From Atopsyche davidsoni (taxonomy: Eukaryota > Arthropoda > Insecta > Trichoptera > Hydrobiosidae): a DNA stretch of 64,000 nt. The stretch lies in contig JAILWY010000026.1 in assembly GCA_022113835.1 (NCBI GenBank), forward strand, positions 1,880,001 to 1,944,000. Reading direction: 5' to 3'. The notes below the pieces were generated by a model that saw only the letters and a program-made list of their open reading frames with translations, was not told the origin of the DNA and did no database searches. Below, in pieces: positions 1-13,500 of the stretch. The position numbers and the translations under genes were made by a program. Each line of letters starts with the position of its first letter. Positions within the stretch are counted from its first letter, which is position 1.

Positions 1-44
1 TATCGTTGAAGAGATTGAATGTTAAATAGTCAATTACATCCATA

Positions 45-285
45 GAGGAGGTTGGCGATTATTTCACTGAGCATATACTCATGCTGAGCCAGTGTTCATG
101 ATGTCCCCGGGTCCTTCTATACCGCAGTTTTTATTGGAAGGAAAAATCTGCGTATTTTTGCTCTCCCGCTCTCTTCATTCTGTTGCTTGTGCATGGCTGC
201 CATTCTGTACCCTGAGTGTGTGTTAAGGGTCGTTAATGGAGTAATGTACTTGGAATGATTGTGTTCTGCTTACTCGTGCTGCAGC
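45..285 (+). repeat. Dispersed repeat, family A
   Basis: Contains GAGGAGGTTGGCGATTATTT, CTGAGCCAGTGTTCATG, CGGGTCCTTCTATACCGCAG and a segment like ACTTGGAATGATTGTG. The same blocks recur at 7110-7400, 20185-20395 and 42534-42735 (the last two on the opposite strand). Confidence 0.75.
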
Positions 286-326
286 ATAATTGACAGGTGA
301 ATGATGACTTGCCAATAACGTCTTCT

Positions 327-343
327 ACACACACACACACACA
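327..343. repeat. (AC)n microsatellite
   Basis: Uninterrupted AC dinucleotides. Confidence 0.9.
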
Positions 344-2869
344 AATCGTCATTGGCTAATCTCCATTTGGTTACTGGTCAAGTAGCAGCATATATGCTGT
401 GGATCCCATTTTTAGTTATCAATACATAAATAGTTTTTAAATCATATTAAGTAGTTTCTTTAAGTTTGTTACGAATTTATTAATTACTTCCATCTAACTT
501 AGAGCATGGAGTTCTAACGGTGAAACTTGCGCTGTGTTTTGGGGAACTTATGTTGCTTCCGATATTTTTTTGATCAACGCCACAAGTAGAGCAGAAGAAA
601 TTACATACCCTCAAATAAATTACCTCAATCACTCAATAACTTGTATGATTACTGACACGTTATAGAAAATAGATCTCATATCACCCTTCTTATATCATTG
701 AATGTTATTTCATTAATATGTTTTTGATCAAATATCAATAGAAACAAAATTTATTTAGGATATAAAGCAATCATTAGACAACAAACTGATATATACAAGT
801 GAATACCGACTTGCAATTTTTCAGCTATTTTCAAAGACATTTCGGGGCAACTGGGCGAAATATCAATATTCGATGTAAATAATTATTAATAGTATTATTT
901 TGTTTGTATAGAAACGTCTTGCTTGGAACATTCACGTACTCTGCCCGCCGGGAACAATAAATTAAACATCTTCGATAATTTACATTTGCAGATATGATCT
1001 AGAATTCTGGTTGACTTATGAAGCGTACGAAATGTACAGAAGCACCGATGCCGCAACGTAGACGGCTATATAAACATTTGTTCACCTAATGAAATTAGTT
1101 TATTAAATAATTATATTGATGGTTTCATAATTAAGTTAAAAGTAAAAAAGTAAGGGTTCAAATAACAAAAATAATATCACGTTAAAATTTAAAGCGCATC
1201 ATCTGTGTTTTTCAATCTTATATCAAAAGCAATACGATAATGTTATATATATTTTATTAAATCCTTTGAAAGCAGAGTTTTAAAACTTTGTTTTGTTGAT
1301 TATAAGTCACCATCTGTGTAATTAATAATTGTGAACTAGTTTTGTAATCAAATACCTTGTGAAGTATTTGCGAAACGAATAAACCCCCGCAGTAACTTGT
1401 GAAATGCGCCGTTTATAGCTGACAACCTCATCGCGGAAAGTTTGTCGAATACAACACTGTTATATCTTTATTACGGAGCCATCCAAGTTGGTATATCATT
1501 CTTAATAGTTCTTAAGAGAGATCCCTGGCGCGATTCTCAGAGCTGGGGCTAAGTACGTGTGAATCTAACTTGAACAACAAACACCAATGCAGGGAAACTG
1601 CAATCTGAGAGCTCTGAGAAGGGGAGGTCGGGGATAATATGACAGAACAAATAAGATATTTAATGACTTTTCTGATACTTGATATCATACAGCCTTTAAT
1701 TAAGATCCAATCTAAAAACCATATCGTTCGAAAGAAGATATTTATTTCTGATGCTGCGTAATGCATTGTGCAATATCATGATAAAAACAACTTATACAAA
1801 TACGATACTTGATGACATTGCACCCACACTTGATACTGTAGATCTTTTTATTGAGAACAAAACTGAGATTCACATATACACAGACACAGTATTTATTTTT
1901 TTAAGACTACGATAATAATAATTACATATACGAGTAGGATAGATGATGATTTTGCACCAACTCTAGATATCTTACACCTTTTAACTGAGAACTATCATTG
2001 AACTTAAACTATTCTTAAAACGAAAACAAAAAATACAAACTGGAAAATGCAATAACTTCGCACTATATAGTTTTCAGTTAAAACTTAACATTATGCGTTA
2101 AAAACATAATTTTCATTAACGAAGACGTAATTGATTGTATAGCACATGGCAAAAAACATTGAAAAACACCTGTTTTTTTATGACACAATCAAGATTTCAG
2201 CCAACATTTTACATAATCTCAAAATATATTTCAAATCTTATTATCATGAGTTTGACTTTCCTTAAATAAAATTTTATTATATTTAAGTTGTACTGTGGTA
2301 TAAATTAAATGATAATTTCATATCGCTGATGATAATATTTCAATGAGCTACAACCTACTTACAAGCCCCGCGGTGGTAGCGTCGGCATGAATAGGAATGT
2401 ATGTAAATTCTGCAAAAATCCTCCTCGAACTTCCAGAAGTCTGGGGAGAAAGAATAAATTATCATTTCCATTCTCTCCTTCCCTGTTAATTCCCGGCCAA
2501 CCGCCGTGAGCTGCAGTAAAATGCTTTTAATGCTTAATAATTGCTTGAAGGAGTAGTATGTAGAGTTTGAGTCATTAAACTTAAAATATAACAGTTGGTT
2601 AAAAATTATAGTTTATCACTTTTCCGGTTACACTTTTTTCTTCAAAATTGAACTTACAATTATTTTCATTACAATTTATTTAATTATCTTCTCTAGGCTA
2701 TAGTTATAGCTTAAAGAAGTACTAGCAGAAGTTTTCGATGTTACGGTTCTGGCTTTTGGGCCATTCTATGGTACCGGAATCGAAACGATGGAAGCTTTAA
2801 TTATTGACACAGAATAACACCCAAAAACTGAGGAATTCATTTATATTGATTATTTTTTTTCTTCGTCAG

Positions 2870-2974
2870 GTGCACTGCATGACAGACTATGACATCACCT
2901 CCATCGAGCACGAGGCGCTGGTCCTGGTGGTCACTTCCACCTTTGGAAACGGAGATCCCCCAGAAAACGGAGAG
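2870..2974 (+). CDS. NOS: NOS exon 1 of window: FMN-binding loop
   Basis: Thirty-five codons, phase 0 at both ends. The acceptor is AG at 2868-2869 after a T-rich tract and the donor GT is at 2975. It encodes a strand and FMN-phosphate loop segment reading from VHCMTDYDI to [11 protein letters not shown]. It is the first recognisable NOS exon; the exon with the preceding ATETGKS-type FMN loop is not in the window. Confidence 0.96.
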
Positions 2975-5900
2975 GTAACAAATACATACCAAATTTCTCT
3001 CAATTATCTCTTTGAAGTTTTAACAAGCAAAATAACAAAGATCGTCTTTTGAGGGAATATCTTCTTTGACCCCACAAGAAATAATTACATGGCATCATAT
3101 TGAGAAAATATACATATTTTTATTTCATATGGAATGAAAAATATTATCTGTTTGTTTAGGCATATTTCAAATTACATCATACATAATAACTTCAAATGAT
3201 TTCATGAGTTTATTTATATCCTGTTTATGATGTCTTGGGATTTGTATGACCAGCATAAGTTTTTCTTTCAAAAACGTTCAAACATTTAAAAATACGCATC
3301 TTGATATTGGTTTTTTCAACAAGAATAAGGACGAAGTAAAATATGCAGAAGCCGACAGATGACAGGCTTTAGATACAATTTCAGATACCCAACCTGCGAG
3401 TAACAAAAAATTAAATTACTTGAAAAGCCTAACTAAGCCCAACCTCATTTTACTAGTAATCTTTAACAGTCTTTCAATGCCATTAAATTTACATACCGAC
3501 ATATCTTAGAGAGTTTTATGTGATTTTTTTTAATATTCACATGTCTTTATTCTCACAAGTTTTACGTGTGTAAATAAATAAAACAATATACAATATATTT
3601 GATCAAAGTTTGTTTATATAAATTTATTTAATAACGGTAATGGGTTAATCGTAGCTTAATATAATGTGGTGTTATATTTAAGTTGTTCACTTTGTAAACA
3701 TGAAATAAAACCCTCATCATCTTTTCTTAACCGAATCATTATACAGCTTAAAGGAACATGATAACAAGATTTTGTACAAGATATTAGAAAATTAAGGTTG
3801 TGTTAAATACTCTTTAAAATGTTTATAGCGTTATACTTGTACATACTTAACAACTCATTAACAAATTCACCAAAATTTCGAAAGCAATTTTGGTAAAGAT
3901 ACATAATATTTTTTGGCATTCTTCATTATTTCAATATTTGACTTAATTGTTGATTGTTTGGAAAATTATTGAAAAATATATAATAATTTATTGAAATATT
4001 TTGATATAAACAAGTCGCATCCATTGAGCTAATTTATATTATAAAATAAATTGTATACAGTAAAATCATGTACCTTTTTTTTATCTTTTATGCACATAAA
4101 TTTATGATCACATCTGATCATGCATAGTCTTGATATATTTTCGAATATTTTTCATAATTTATATTAAATTGGATTAATGTTAATCAGGATGCGTATTTAT
4201 TTACCCATGCAGGTATTAGTATGTTTATGTGATTAAGCATATTTTTTCACACATTGAAAACGATTAAAGAAAACTCTCAGAAAATATCATCGTGACTTGT
4301 GAGGGATTCGAACCCACATCCCCCCCCACATGAAAGCTTGGGGATGTGGGTTCGAATCCCTCACAAGTCACGATGATATTTTCTGAGAGTTTTCTTTAAT
4401 CGTTTTCAATGTGTGAAAAAATATGCTTAATCACATAAATATTTTTCATAAGCTATAAAGTTTCAAATTTAATTTGAAAAATACACTCCTTTTAGTAGCT
4501 TTTAGTTTGGAAATTTTCTGATACTAATTTGCAGTGATACTGAATATTCTACAGCCAAAGTTTATTTTACTCCTTGCAAGCTAAAGTTCTTAAAATCTAA
4601 ATTAAATACTAACTTGGAGGAAAAATTTAATCTACCGTGAAATATGGTCTTATGGTCCAGAGCTCGCCCAGTTGATTAAAAAATATAAAAATCATAAATC
4701 GATAATGTTGAATCTTCTCTTGCGCCATAATCAAATGGAAAATGTATTGTTTGCGCTTTTTTTAGTTTTTAATGTATTGTTTGTTTGTTTGTTTGTTTAG
4801 GACTTTGCTCGCGACTTGTATGCCATGAAGATGAACGGAGCAGCCGGAGAAGGATCGGGGTAAGCACCTATCCTTCGTTATTATATTTGCACTAAAGCAG
4901 CCTACACACGATGCAATTACTTAATAGCATCTTACTCATCTTATCACCTTATTTGTTCAGAAAATCGATACTTTTATGTATCATCTTTATTTATGGCATG
5001 TTCGTAGGTTTTTGACAGCCGTTGCTTCCTAAAAAATCGATGATATTTTTGATGATTAAAATTGATAATGTTTCCAGCACGGAGGCCAAAACGTCAGAGT
5101 ATCGAAAACTTGAAACCGCTCAAAACCAATGAAACCAAATCAACTTATAAGTATACTTTTGATTGATTAAAAAAACGTTGAACCTGCTTAATAAGTTATC
5201 TCAGTTTTATCGGTGGTAATCGAATGACATCTTAACTGAGATAATCTAAATGAAAAGTCGTTGTTAGGCGTATTTTAATGCTTGCACAAGTGACCGATAC
5301 ATATTTCTAACAATTATGACAAATATTGGAATTGGAATTCTCCTCAGTAAAAAAGCTGATGTGAGCACTTCCTGGTTTGATTAATATATATATTTTTTTA
5401 ATATTAATAAGTATAGCAATTAATAAGTTCACATTCAATTTAATTGTTTGCTTTCTTTAATAATGCGTACGATTTAAACAACCTATATATAGCTACTGTG
5501 ATATGAGTCGAGACTCCACAATGAGCAAACAAGAGAGACGCTTCATATCTTTGGTTTATGTACCTCTCTCGTTTCGAATTTGTATGGAAATTAAATTTTA
5601 CTCAGCAAGAAAGTTTACATTCTTTTGAGTTCTAGCGAACAAAGAACATCACACATTGAAGTCACTCTCTTTTAAAATTGAAAAAGCTCGTTTCGGTGAC
5701 ATTTAAGCTATGTAATAACAAACGTATCTAAGTTATATTTACTCAACGAAAAATATTTTTATTTACAAATTCGTATCATTGAGTCTTCAGCGCTTAATTA
5801 ACTTCGATATTAAATTTAAGTTAATTTATTTTATAAAAACTGTATGTGTGTGTGTGCGTGTATTGCATCGTTATACATTATTAAACAATCTCACCTTCCT

Positions 5901-7479
5901 TTATATTATGAGTATCAAAAATACGTTCGTTTCCAAAAATTCGTTAATTAAGAAACAATGATTCGTCATAATTGCAATAATTACTAAAGAGCCAGTCACG
6001 ACTTCGTGAAGAGGTCAATTAGTCAGGGTATCGGTTCCTTGTTTTTTTTTCCATTGAAGGCGGGGATGCTATGGTTTTTCTTATTGCTTCTCCTTGGGGT
6101 GCAGACAGAGGAGTGTGGTGAGAATGTCTCCTCACGCAATCTAGCAAAGGCACACTGACGCATTCCGGGAATACATTATCCGTTCCACTCCTCGGGGGAG
6201 ACTTGTCCTTTTGATCGGCCTATTTGCCGGAAAAATCTTGGGTTAATATCATCACACCAAATATAAATAACAAAATTGTTGATAATTTCAGATTTTTTAA
6301 AAGACTCTCAAGCCTTATTTGTAGTCGCCTTAAATAGACTTTTTCAGACTTGAAGTCTGAAGAACCTTTTAAAAGTCGAAAGCGCTCACAAGCACTCCTA
6401 GCGTTTTGGTTATTTATAATATATTTAATGTTTTTAAAATATAGTAATACGGCTTTGATGCAGCTCAATAACTTTCTAGATAGCAAGAATCACAAATTAA
6501 TTACGGTTTATTTCGATTCTAACGTCTCTGGCATCGTTCGTACAGAAACTATGAAAAACTTAATTTTTATCAATTTGTTAATGAATGTTAATTCGATGCG
6601 CTGTTTTTTATCATACTTGGTCACTTGGTATAATTCTTGTACTTTTAAAATTGCTACGTCTGTTTGCAACGCAGACATAAATATAATTTTACTAATTTGA
6701 ATATATTTTTTTTACGGAGTACATATAAATGTGTAAATAAATTAAAATGAAGGCACCGTCATGGCTACAGCAATTATTACAAAACTATTTCAAAGTGTCC
6801 CTTGAAAATTTTATAAGTTTTAAAATATAAAAAATGAAAAAAAAAATTGCTGCCCCCTCCCCCACGCCGCGGCACTGGAATGAAATTGTTGAGCATAATT
6901 TCAGCGCAGCTTTTCAAAACTTTTCCTTTTTGTTAATCCGAGCTCTGTTAATTGCGAAATTCAATTTTTTGCTAATTCACAGATTTTTTATTTACCTTTT
7001 TTTGTATACATAGGATAAATCCGAACCAATTAAAATTTAGTTCTGAAATTTCAATTTAAAAAATCATCAGCAATAATATACTCAAATCTCAATATTAATA
7101 TGGTTTGTCAATCTTCTTCGTCGAGTGCCTGTCCTCAGAGGAGGTTGCCATGCTTGACCAGTGTTCGTGGTTTTCTAAGGGGAATATAGTGTAGTGTGTA
7201 GTGGGTCGCTGGGATCGTCTACACCGCAGTTTTATATTGAAACAATAAGTCTTCGTATTGCTGCTGCCCAATAGCATTATTATATAATATTTTCCTTACA
7301 AAGCTCTGGCGTTTAGATCTGATACTCTTTCTGCAGCAGACTACAGAAACTTCCAGAGCACGTCCTTCCACAATCATTCCAAGTCCACTACTTCATTGTA
7401 GATCTTTTATACATGCTCAGGGTACAGAGTGGCATACTTGCTCAGGCAACAGAATGGGGAAAGCGTGGAGTCTATACTA

Positions 7480-7548
<69 letters not shown>

Positions 7549-10500
7549 TTAAAAATGTGTGTGTGTGTATTAAATGCACCCAGAAGGTTTAAGCAGTTAT
7601 GGGTCGATTCATTGCAGAAGTTTATCACGCGTCGTAAAGGGGTTAGGGGGTGTTAGGGGGTGTTTATCTGCAGTGCCAAGAGCCGCGGGGGTGTTTCCGC
7701 AGGTTTTGCATATTTTTATGTAGATTTATATTCAAATAGTATGCAGCGGACTCCCGGGCTTTCGCCTTTTGTTCCCCGGCGGCTGATTTGAAACGCCGCC
7801 GTAATGACCGCATCCGAAATTTTAATATTTCAGAGGAAAGTTCTGATAAAAGCTGTTGTCCCGGCGTTTCACAAACTTATCGCGGTTGTTACAAGCTTTT
7901 ATCGCTGACAATGAAAACTTTCGAGTATTAATTCTGCATCTCCGTACGCTTGTTTCGTTTAAGGTGTTTGGTTTAAATCATTCAGACCAGCTCCTAACGA
8001 AACTGAGTACTTACTTAAGTACTCGTTCATTTCATTTCTCATACTAATTGCATAAACGCCACGCAAAGCAAAAATAATTTTATCTTAAGAGGGCTACTTT
8101 TTCAAAAATTCCGTTTTCATTCACCAACCCGGACACCAGAGGTCTCTAGCGTAGCTTTCAATTGGAAACTGAATGACAGTTCTAGTTGGACTAAGTTTTG
8201 TTATTTATGGTCAATTATCAAAGAAGATTTTTTTTTTTTTAATATTTAATAAATTTATATTGTTGATTTTTCTTTTCAAATATTCAAAAAGGAATAAATA
8301 TTTATAAACATTTTAAAATAATTATTGTCATATTTAACTTATTGAAATTATGCTATAAAGCCACATTTCCATGGGATTTTTTTGTAAACTTTGCGTGAAT
8401 TCAGTAAAATTGCAATAAATCGACCACTACTTTACCTTTTTACAAAAAAAATTCCAAACAAGAAATATAAATATTCACACTGAAGTCAAAATCCGTTGTT
8501 GGAGGTTCCATATTTGAGTTTTTTGATCATTTTCTCGTACCTTTTGCGAAAAATCGAATGCACCAACCAAAAAAATTTAAATGCAAAAAGTTAGATAAAT
8601 CCCTTCTTCCAAACGGAAGCTTTTTTTTATTTCTAATAAATACTCAATACTCTAAAAAAATCAGTTTTCAACATACAAAAATAAAGTGACATAATACATA
8701 TATAAATATATATATATATATAATATATATATGTATATATACACGCATATATATATATACATATATATATATACTTATATGTATGTATGTATATATATAT
8801 ATATATATATTTATTTATTTAGACATATGTATGTAAATTATAATAAAAAGGCCCAAATATATATAATGAAAACACACATCTCACCAAAAACATTTATTTA
8901 TTATTAATTGAACAAATATATGACACTGGACAGAAATCTGAACATTATACAGGTTATTTCTTTTCTTCTTCATCCAGTGCCTCTCTTCATTGGAGGCTTA
9001 GTAATGTGCAATTGTCCTTGTACTTGAAAATACCATTCGTGGTGGACGTTTATAGTAATATTCTGTTTTTTATCTATTTTCCAAAATTTTAATTTTTTGT
9101 TGAGAATTGCTTCTTCAACACTTGTTCCCGATATTGATAGTGGATATTTTACTTCCACAATTTTATCACCACTAATTCCATCAGGTGTTGACGATCTATC
9201 AAAGGGACACAATTCTAAAAAAAGAAGGAATTTACTAACTGACAAGATGATTATTCACGACAGTTTTCTTATTTTTCCTCCAATCGATTGATTTACAAGA
9301 CACTAGTAATATATAAAATAAATTTACTCGTTTCGCTTTTGGATTCTTAGTATGTATATGAAAGCGAGTATTTTCTTGGCATTTTGAATTTTGTCACAAA
9401 CTGTCCGTCGCCACTGTACATGCAATTATGAATTTTTAGGTTAGACTTCGTTATGATCTTGACGAATATGGCCACACGACCAATGACTGTTAGACCAGGC
9501 ATCCTCAACCTCCAGCCCGAAACACGTATTCCAAAGTGAAATATGCAAGAAATGTATATAGAAATCGACTTACTGATTCTCACCTTGATAACGTATTGAG
9601 AGTAGTGTGTAGCAATTATAAACCCGATTTTTCTAAAATAAAAAAGTTTTATCTCAATATCACACTAAATTTGAAATAGGCGTTTGGATATATTTAGGTT
9701 TTAAAGATTAAGATTTAATACATGGGAAATAAGTGTAAAACCAAGTCCCCACTAACTAATTGCCTGAAAAAAGCCATTACTCAAAAATATTGCATGTGTG
9801 ACTTGTAAGAAAAAAAATGTTGAGTATCACTGGGTCGGGTATTACGGTCGCAAATGCTCCTGTGTCGAAATTGTCATTTGTACAAAGTAGCTATGTTGCC
9901 AAATTGACATCTTAGAGAGAGACATGCTTTCAATGCAATGTTGCCAATTCTAACAACGACAAACGAGCACAGTAGCCTAAGCTGTCATCTGCTCCGTTCT
10001 CTATGGATCAAGCATGGCTGACACGTCACAAATATTCTAAGTAGTTTTTTAAATAAAATACATTTTTGTATTTTACTCGCAAAATACGCACAAATTTAAT
10101 ACAATTAATGTTTAAAAAGTGACATGATGAGCTTAAATATCTTTTTTAATAGATGTCAAGCCTTGTACAGCGATAAATCAACCAATAACGATTTTTAAAT
10201 ACCGAGAAACGAATTGGCGTCATGCTCGCTTGGAGGCTATCTCCGTTCTGACAGAAATAGAGGGCCGTTTTACCTGGAGAAATCGTGTCATTTGATTTAT
10301 TTAATTCTTAGTTTATTATTCTATTGATAGAGTTGATTTTCTTACAGAGTATTAAAAAAATATTAAATTATATTTATCTATTTTTTATTATTTAATTAAC
10401 GTCCATTTTCAGGGTAAAATAAAATCTTGAAGATGTTGAAAAATTGGATAAAATGACGACTTTTTAAAACCAAAGTTTGATAAAGATTTTTTTTTTTTAA

Positions 10501-13500
10501 TTTTTAAATTAATAAGGCGCACATGGTTTATATTTAATCTTTTAATTCCAATTGAAAAAAAGACTTTTAAATGTTAAGGATTCTTGGAAAATGTACCGGA
10601 CGAATCTCACAATTCCTACACTTCAATCGGAAAAACACACATTTATCATATTAATAGTAAATTTATAAGGAATAAAAATATATTGTGTTCGGAAGAAAGA
10701 ATGTATCTAACTTTTTGCATTAAAATTTTTTTGATTAGTGCAGTCGATTTTTCGCAAAATCGACCTGAAAATGATCAAAAAAACTCGAGAAGTGGGACTT
10801 GGCCCTTAATATCTTTTAACACGGAAACTCCCATTATGTTAGTGTTTAATCAGTCATCCTTAGGAAAAAAACGTTACTTTTGTGGATTGCAACTTTAAAT
10901 TATATACTATCGAAATGTCAGTAGAGAGGAATGTCATAAAAACGTTTTCGTTTCACTAAGTAATCGATCATCTTTAAATTAGTAGACAAGTCAAAACAAA
11001 CACGCCCTTGTGTTGATTATTTTCTTCTCCAAACCAGATGGGTAGCAAATCAAGTTTTTGCAGATCTTTTCAGAAAAAACCTATAAACCAATGTACCTGC
11101 AACCACATAAAAAGGGGACGAAAGAAATGCAATGGTGTATTCGTACGCGGCGCTTTTTTTATCTCAGCTGAAATTTTGGGTTTACGATACAATTCCATGG
11201 AAAGGAAGGCTTTCACTTCATTCAAACAAACCCAGGCTTCAATCGGTAAATGTATTTGAGAATTCGGCTCCGAGACCCTTAGGGTAAAAATAGTACGTAT
11301 TTTGAGTAATCACTATCTAATTGATTATTTTCCAACAACCTTCTGGAAACTAATTTTATAAAACTAAAAAGATTTTTTATGCAACTTCACAGTATTTTGA
11401 CTGGAGTCAGGAATAATTTTACTTAATTCAGTTTCCAAGAGGAGTCAAAATGTCGAAAGCAATGCAACAAAAAGCATATGAAAAACTACTCCCATAACCA
11501 TCTTCAAAAAAATTCCCTAACTACTCAATTTAAAGCAAAAAACGATGTGATAATAATTTTAGTTTTTCATATGATATTTAACTTGTGCTTAAAGATACTG
11601 AAGTATTAATGACTAAATATGTTGGTTTTTATTTAAGATTAAACCCTCTTTACCGCATTGCCCCTTCGTACCTTATTCAGTGGGGTAGTCAGAACCCCCA
11701 ACTGGTCGCGCTCTCAGAATGCTGTCTCTCACATTCCTATAGCGGCGAGGGACGCAGGGGTTTTTTCGAAATGGAAGTGTTTGGGGTTGCCATACGTGCG
11801 GAGGAAATTCCCCGCGGTGCGTTACCCACACCCCGAGGTATTTCAGGATCCCCACTTCCCTCAATCTGCGTATTTCTTAAATAATTTTTTATACATTTTT
11901 ATCCGCCGGGCAGTGATAACAGATTATTCATAAGCGGTTAACTAAAAGACAAGCTCTCCGCAAGGGAACGTAACACAGATATTCTTTGATTCTGTTACGG
12001 ACAGGAATACCTGCGGGATTAGCTTTGAATCAACCCAGCTCCTAACAGGTCATGGAGTGATGAGAAGTTATCTCCGCAGGTCCCACTTGACGAGCGACGA
12101 CACATGCCCTTGTGGTGATATTACTCCACAAACAGTGATCCACCTTGTGGGTTCATGACCCATCTTTGGCCTTCAGAGACACCAACTGGAGAGCCAATGT
12201 CGACAGGAGGACCTGAAGTCAGTGGCGAGACACCCACAGTTGATGAAGTCACTGGATAGCTTCTTAAAGCGTCTCATCGGAACCATAAAGAAGAAAAACC
12301 AGGGGGTGTAGCTTCAGTCACTCCCATATATAGCACAATTTTGATTGACTAGTTTGGAAAGTTTCCCCAAATTGTGATAACAAACCTTGTACATAACAAG
12401 CAAGGTACTACTAGCAAGGTAAAACTTTAGCGTTTTCATAAGTTTTTTTTTAAGTTTAAAGTAAAAAAAAAACATATTTATACCTATATATACGCCGTAT
12501 ACACGACTAACATAAAAAAAAATCTTACTCAAGCGCGTTTTGAGAGTGTAGTTTCCCAAAAACGGACTGAAACCGCGTCGCGGGTCTGTTGATAGGGGCC
12601 GCAGGTAACCGCACAGCAATGGCGACTCAGATATTGAAATGTTTACGACAATGGCGGCATTACTGGAATTAGATTCCCAAAAAGAGCATCTCCCCCTCAT
12701 CGACACCCATTTTGCCGAAATTGTAAATTATTGTTTGATAACAACCGGCCGATTTGCGTAAACCTGGAATAAAAATGTCTCTGAATATGCGTGAAATTTG
12801 ACAATTTAAAATTTACAAAAAAACATGTATAATACTTTTACTGTCTTAACTCAGTGAAAATTCGTTTAAATAAGATTATATAATTGTCAATAAAAAGTGT
12901 AGAAAAAAACACCTTATTTAATATGAAATATATTATCACTTAAATATTTATAAGTTGATGGCCATCTTTTAAAATCTCATTTTTACATTATTAGGACAAC
13001 TATTTTAACATTTTTAAAAAAGTTTGTTGGGCGTGATTTCCTAATTAATATTTCCATATTTTGGAATAATTTGTTTCTAAAAGTGGAGCGTTTAGTACAT
13101 AATATATACAAAAAGGTGAATGTACTAAAAGGTTGAGTAAATATACTAAAGATTGTCAGTATCATGAGAAACAAGGTGTTTTCGTAATTCTGCAAAACCT
13201 CTATAAAAATAATGTAATTTTATATAAACACTGATTATAAAAAATTGGTTTAAACTAATTTTGATGATTGCTTTTCTTTTTTAAAATTTTCTCAGGTTTT
13301 TCTCCGTCAAATAAAACAGATGTTTAAAAAAAAAACACATTCCGATTTTTCACGAGCCACCGGACCTCTTTGTGTTTATTTTCCGTGCTTTTGCGTGTAT
13401 TAATATTTGTTTTTGTGATGAAATAAAGAGCTTCAAGCTGTTATTTTTACATCCTCCGTTGCGTTAAACACCTGTTATTAAACGCTTAAACACCGGGCGT

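Larger units (their letters stand above)
1..2869 (+). other. NOS intron (3' part)
   Basis: AT-rich sequence with no NOS-like coding segment in any frame that I could find. It holds a family A repeat (45-285), a CA microsatellite (327-343) and otherwise nothing recognised. The intron starts left of the window. Confidence 0.7.
2975..4800 (+). other. NOS intron with SINE palindrome
   Basis: AT-rich intron. Apart from the inverted-repeat SINE at 4224-4439 (with SINE tail-like sequence from about 4166) and the microsatellite at its 3' end, nothing is recognised. Confidence 0.8.

Noticed and set aside
2696..2818. Short frame LKEVLAEVFDVTVLAF... just before the first NOS exon
   Set aside because: It ends in a stop before the exon, does not match the NOS FMN domain, and no donor joins it in phase.
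4290..4370. Possible tRNA gene (GGTTCGAATCCC with flanks)
   Set aside because: Only the B-box half is present, in two inverted copies; it is SINE-derived and no cloverleaf can be closed.
7407..7656. Opposed frames of Tyr-Ile repeats
   Set aside because: Translation of a TA microsatellite.
11585..11933. Overlapping frames of 91-99 codons in a GC-richer patch
   Set aside because: No recognisable motif in any frame, and three frames are open at once, which reflects composition rather than coding.
12314..12706. 130-codon minus-strand frame
   Set aside because: Half is low-complexity Phe/Lys/Leu sequence, no domain recognised; the GC-richer part may be regulatory instead.
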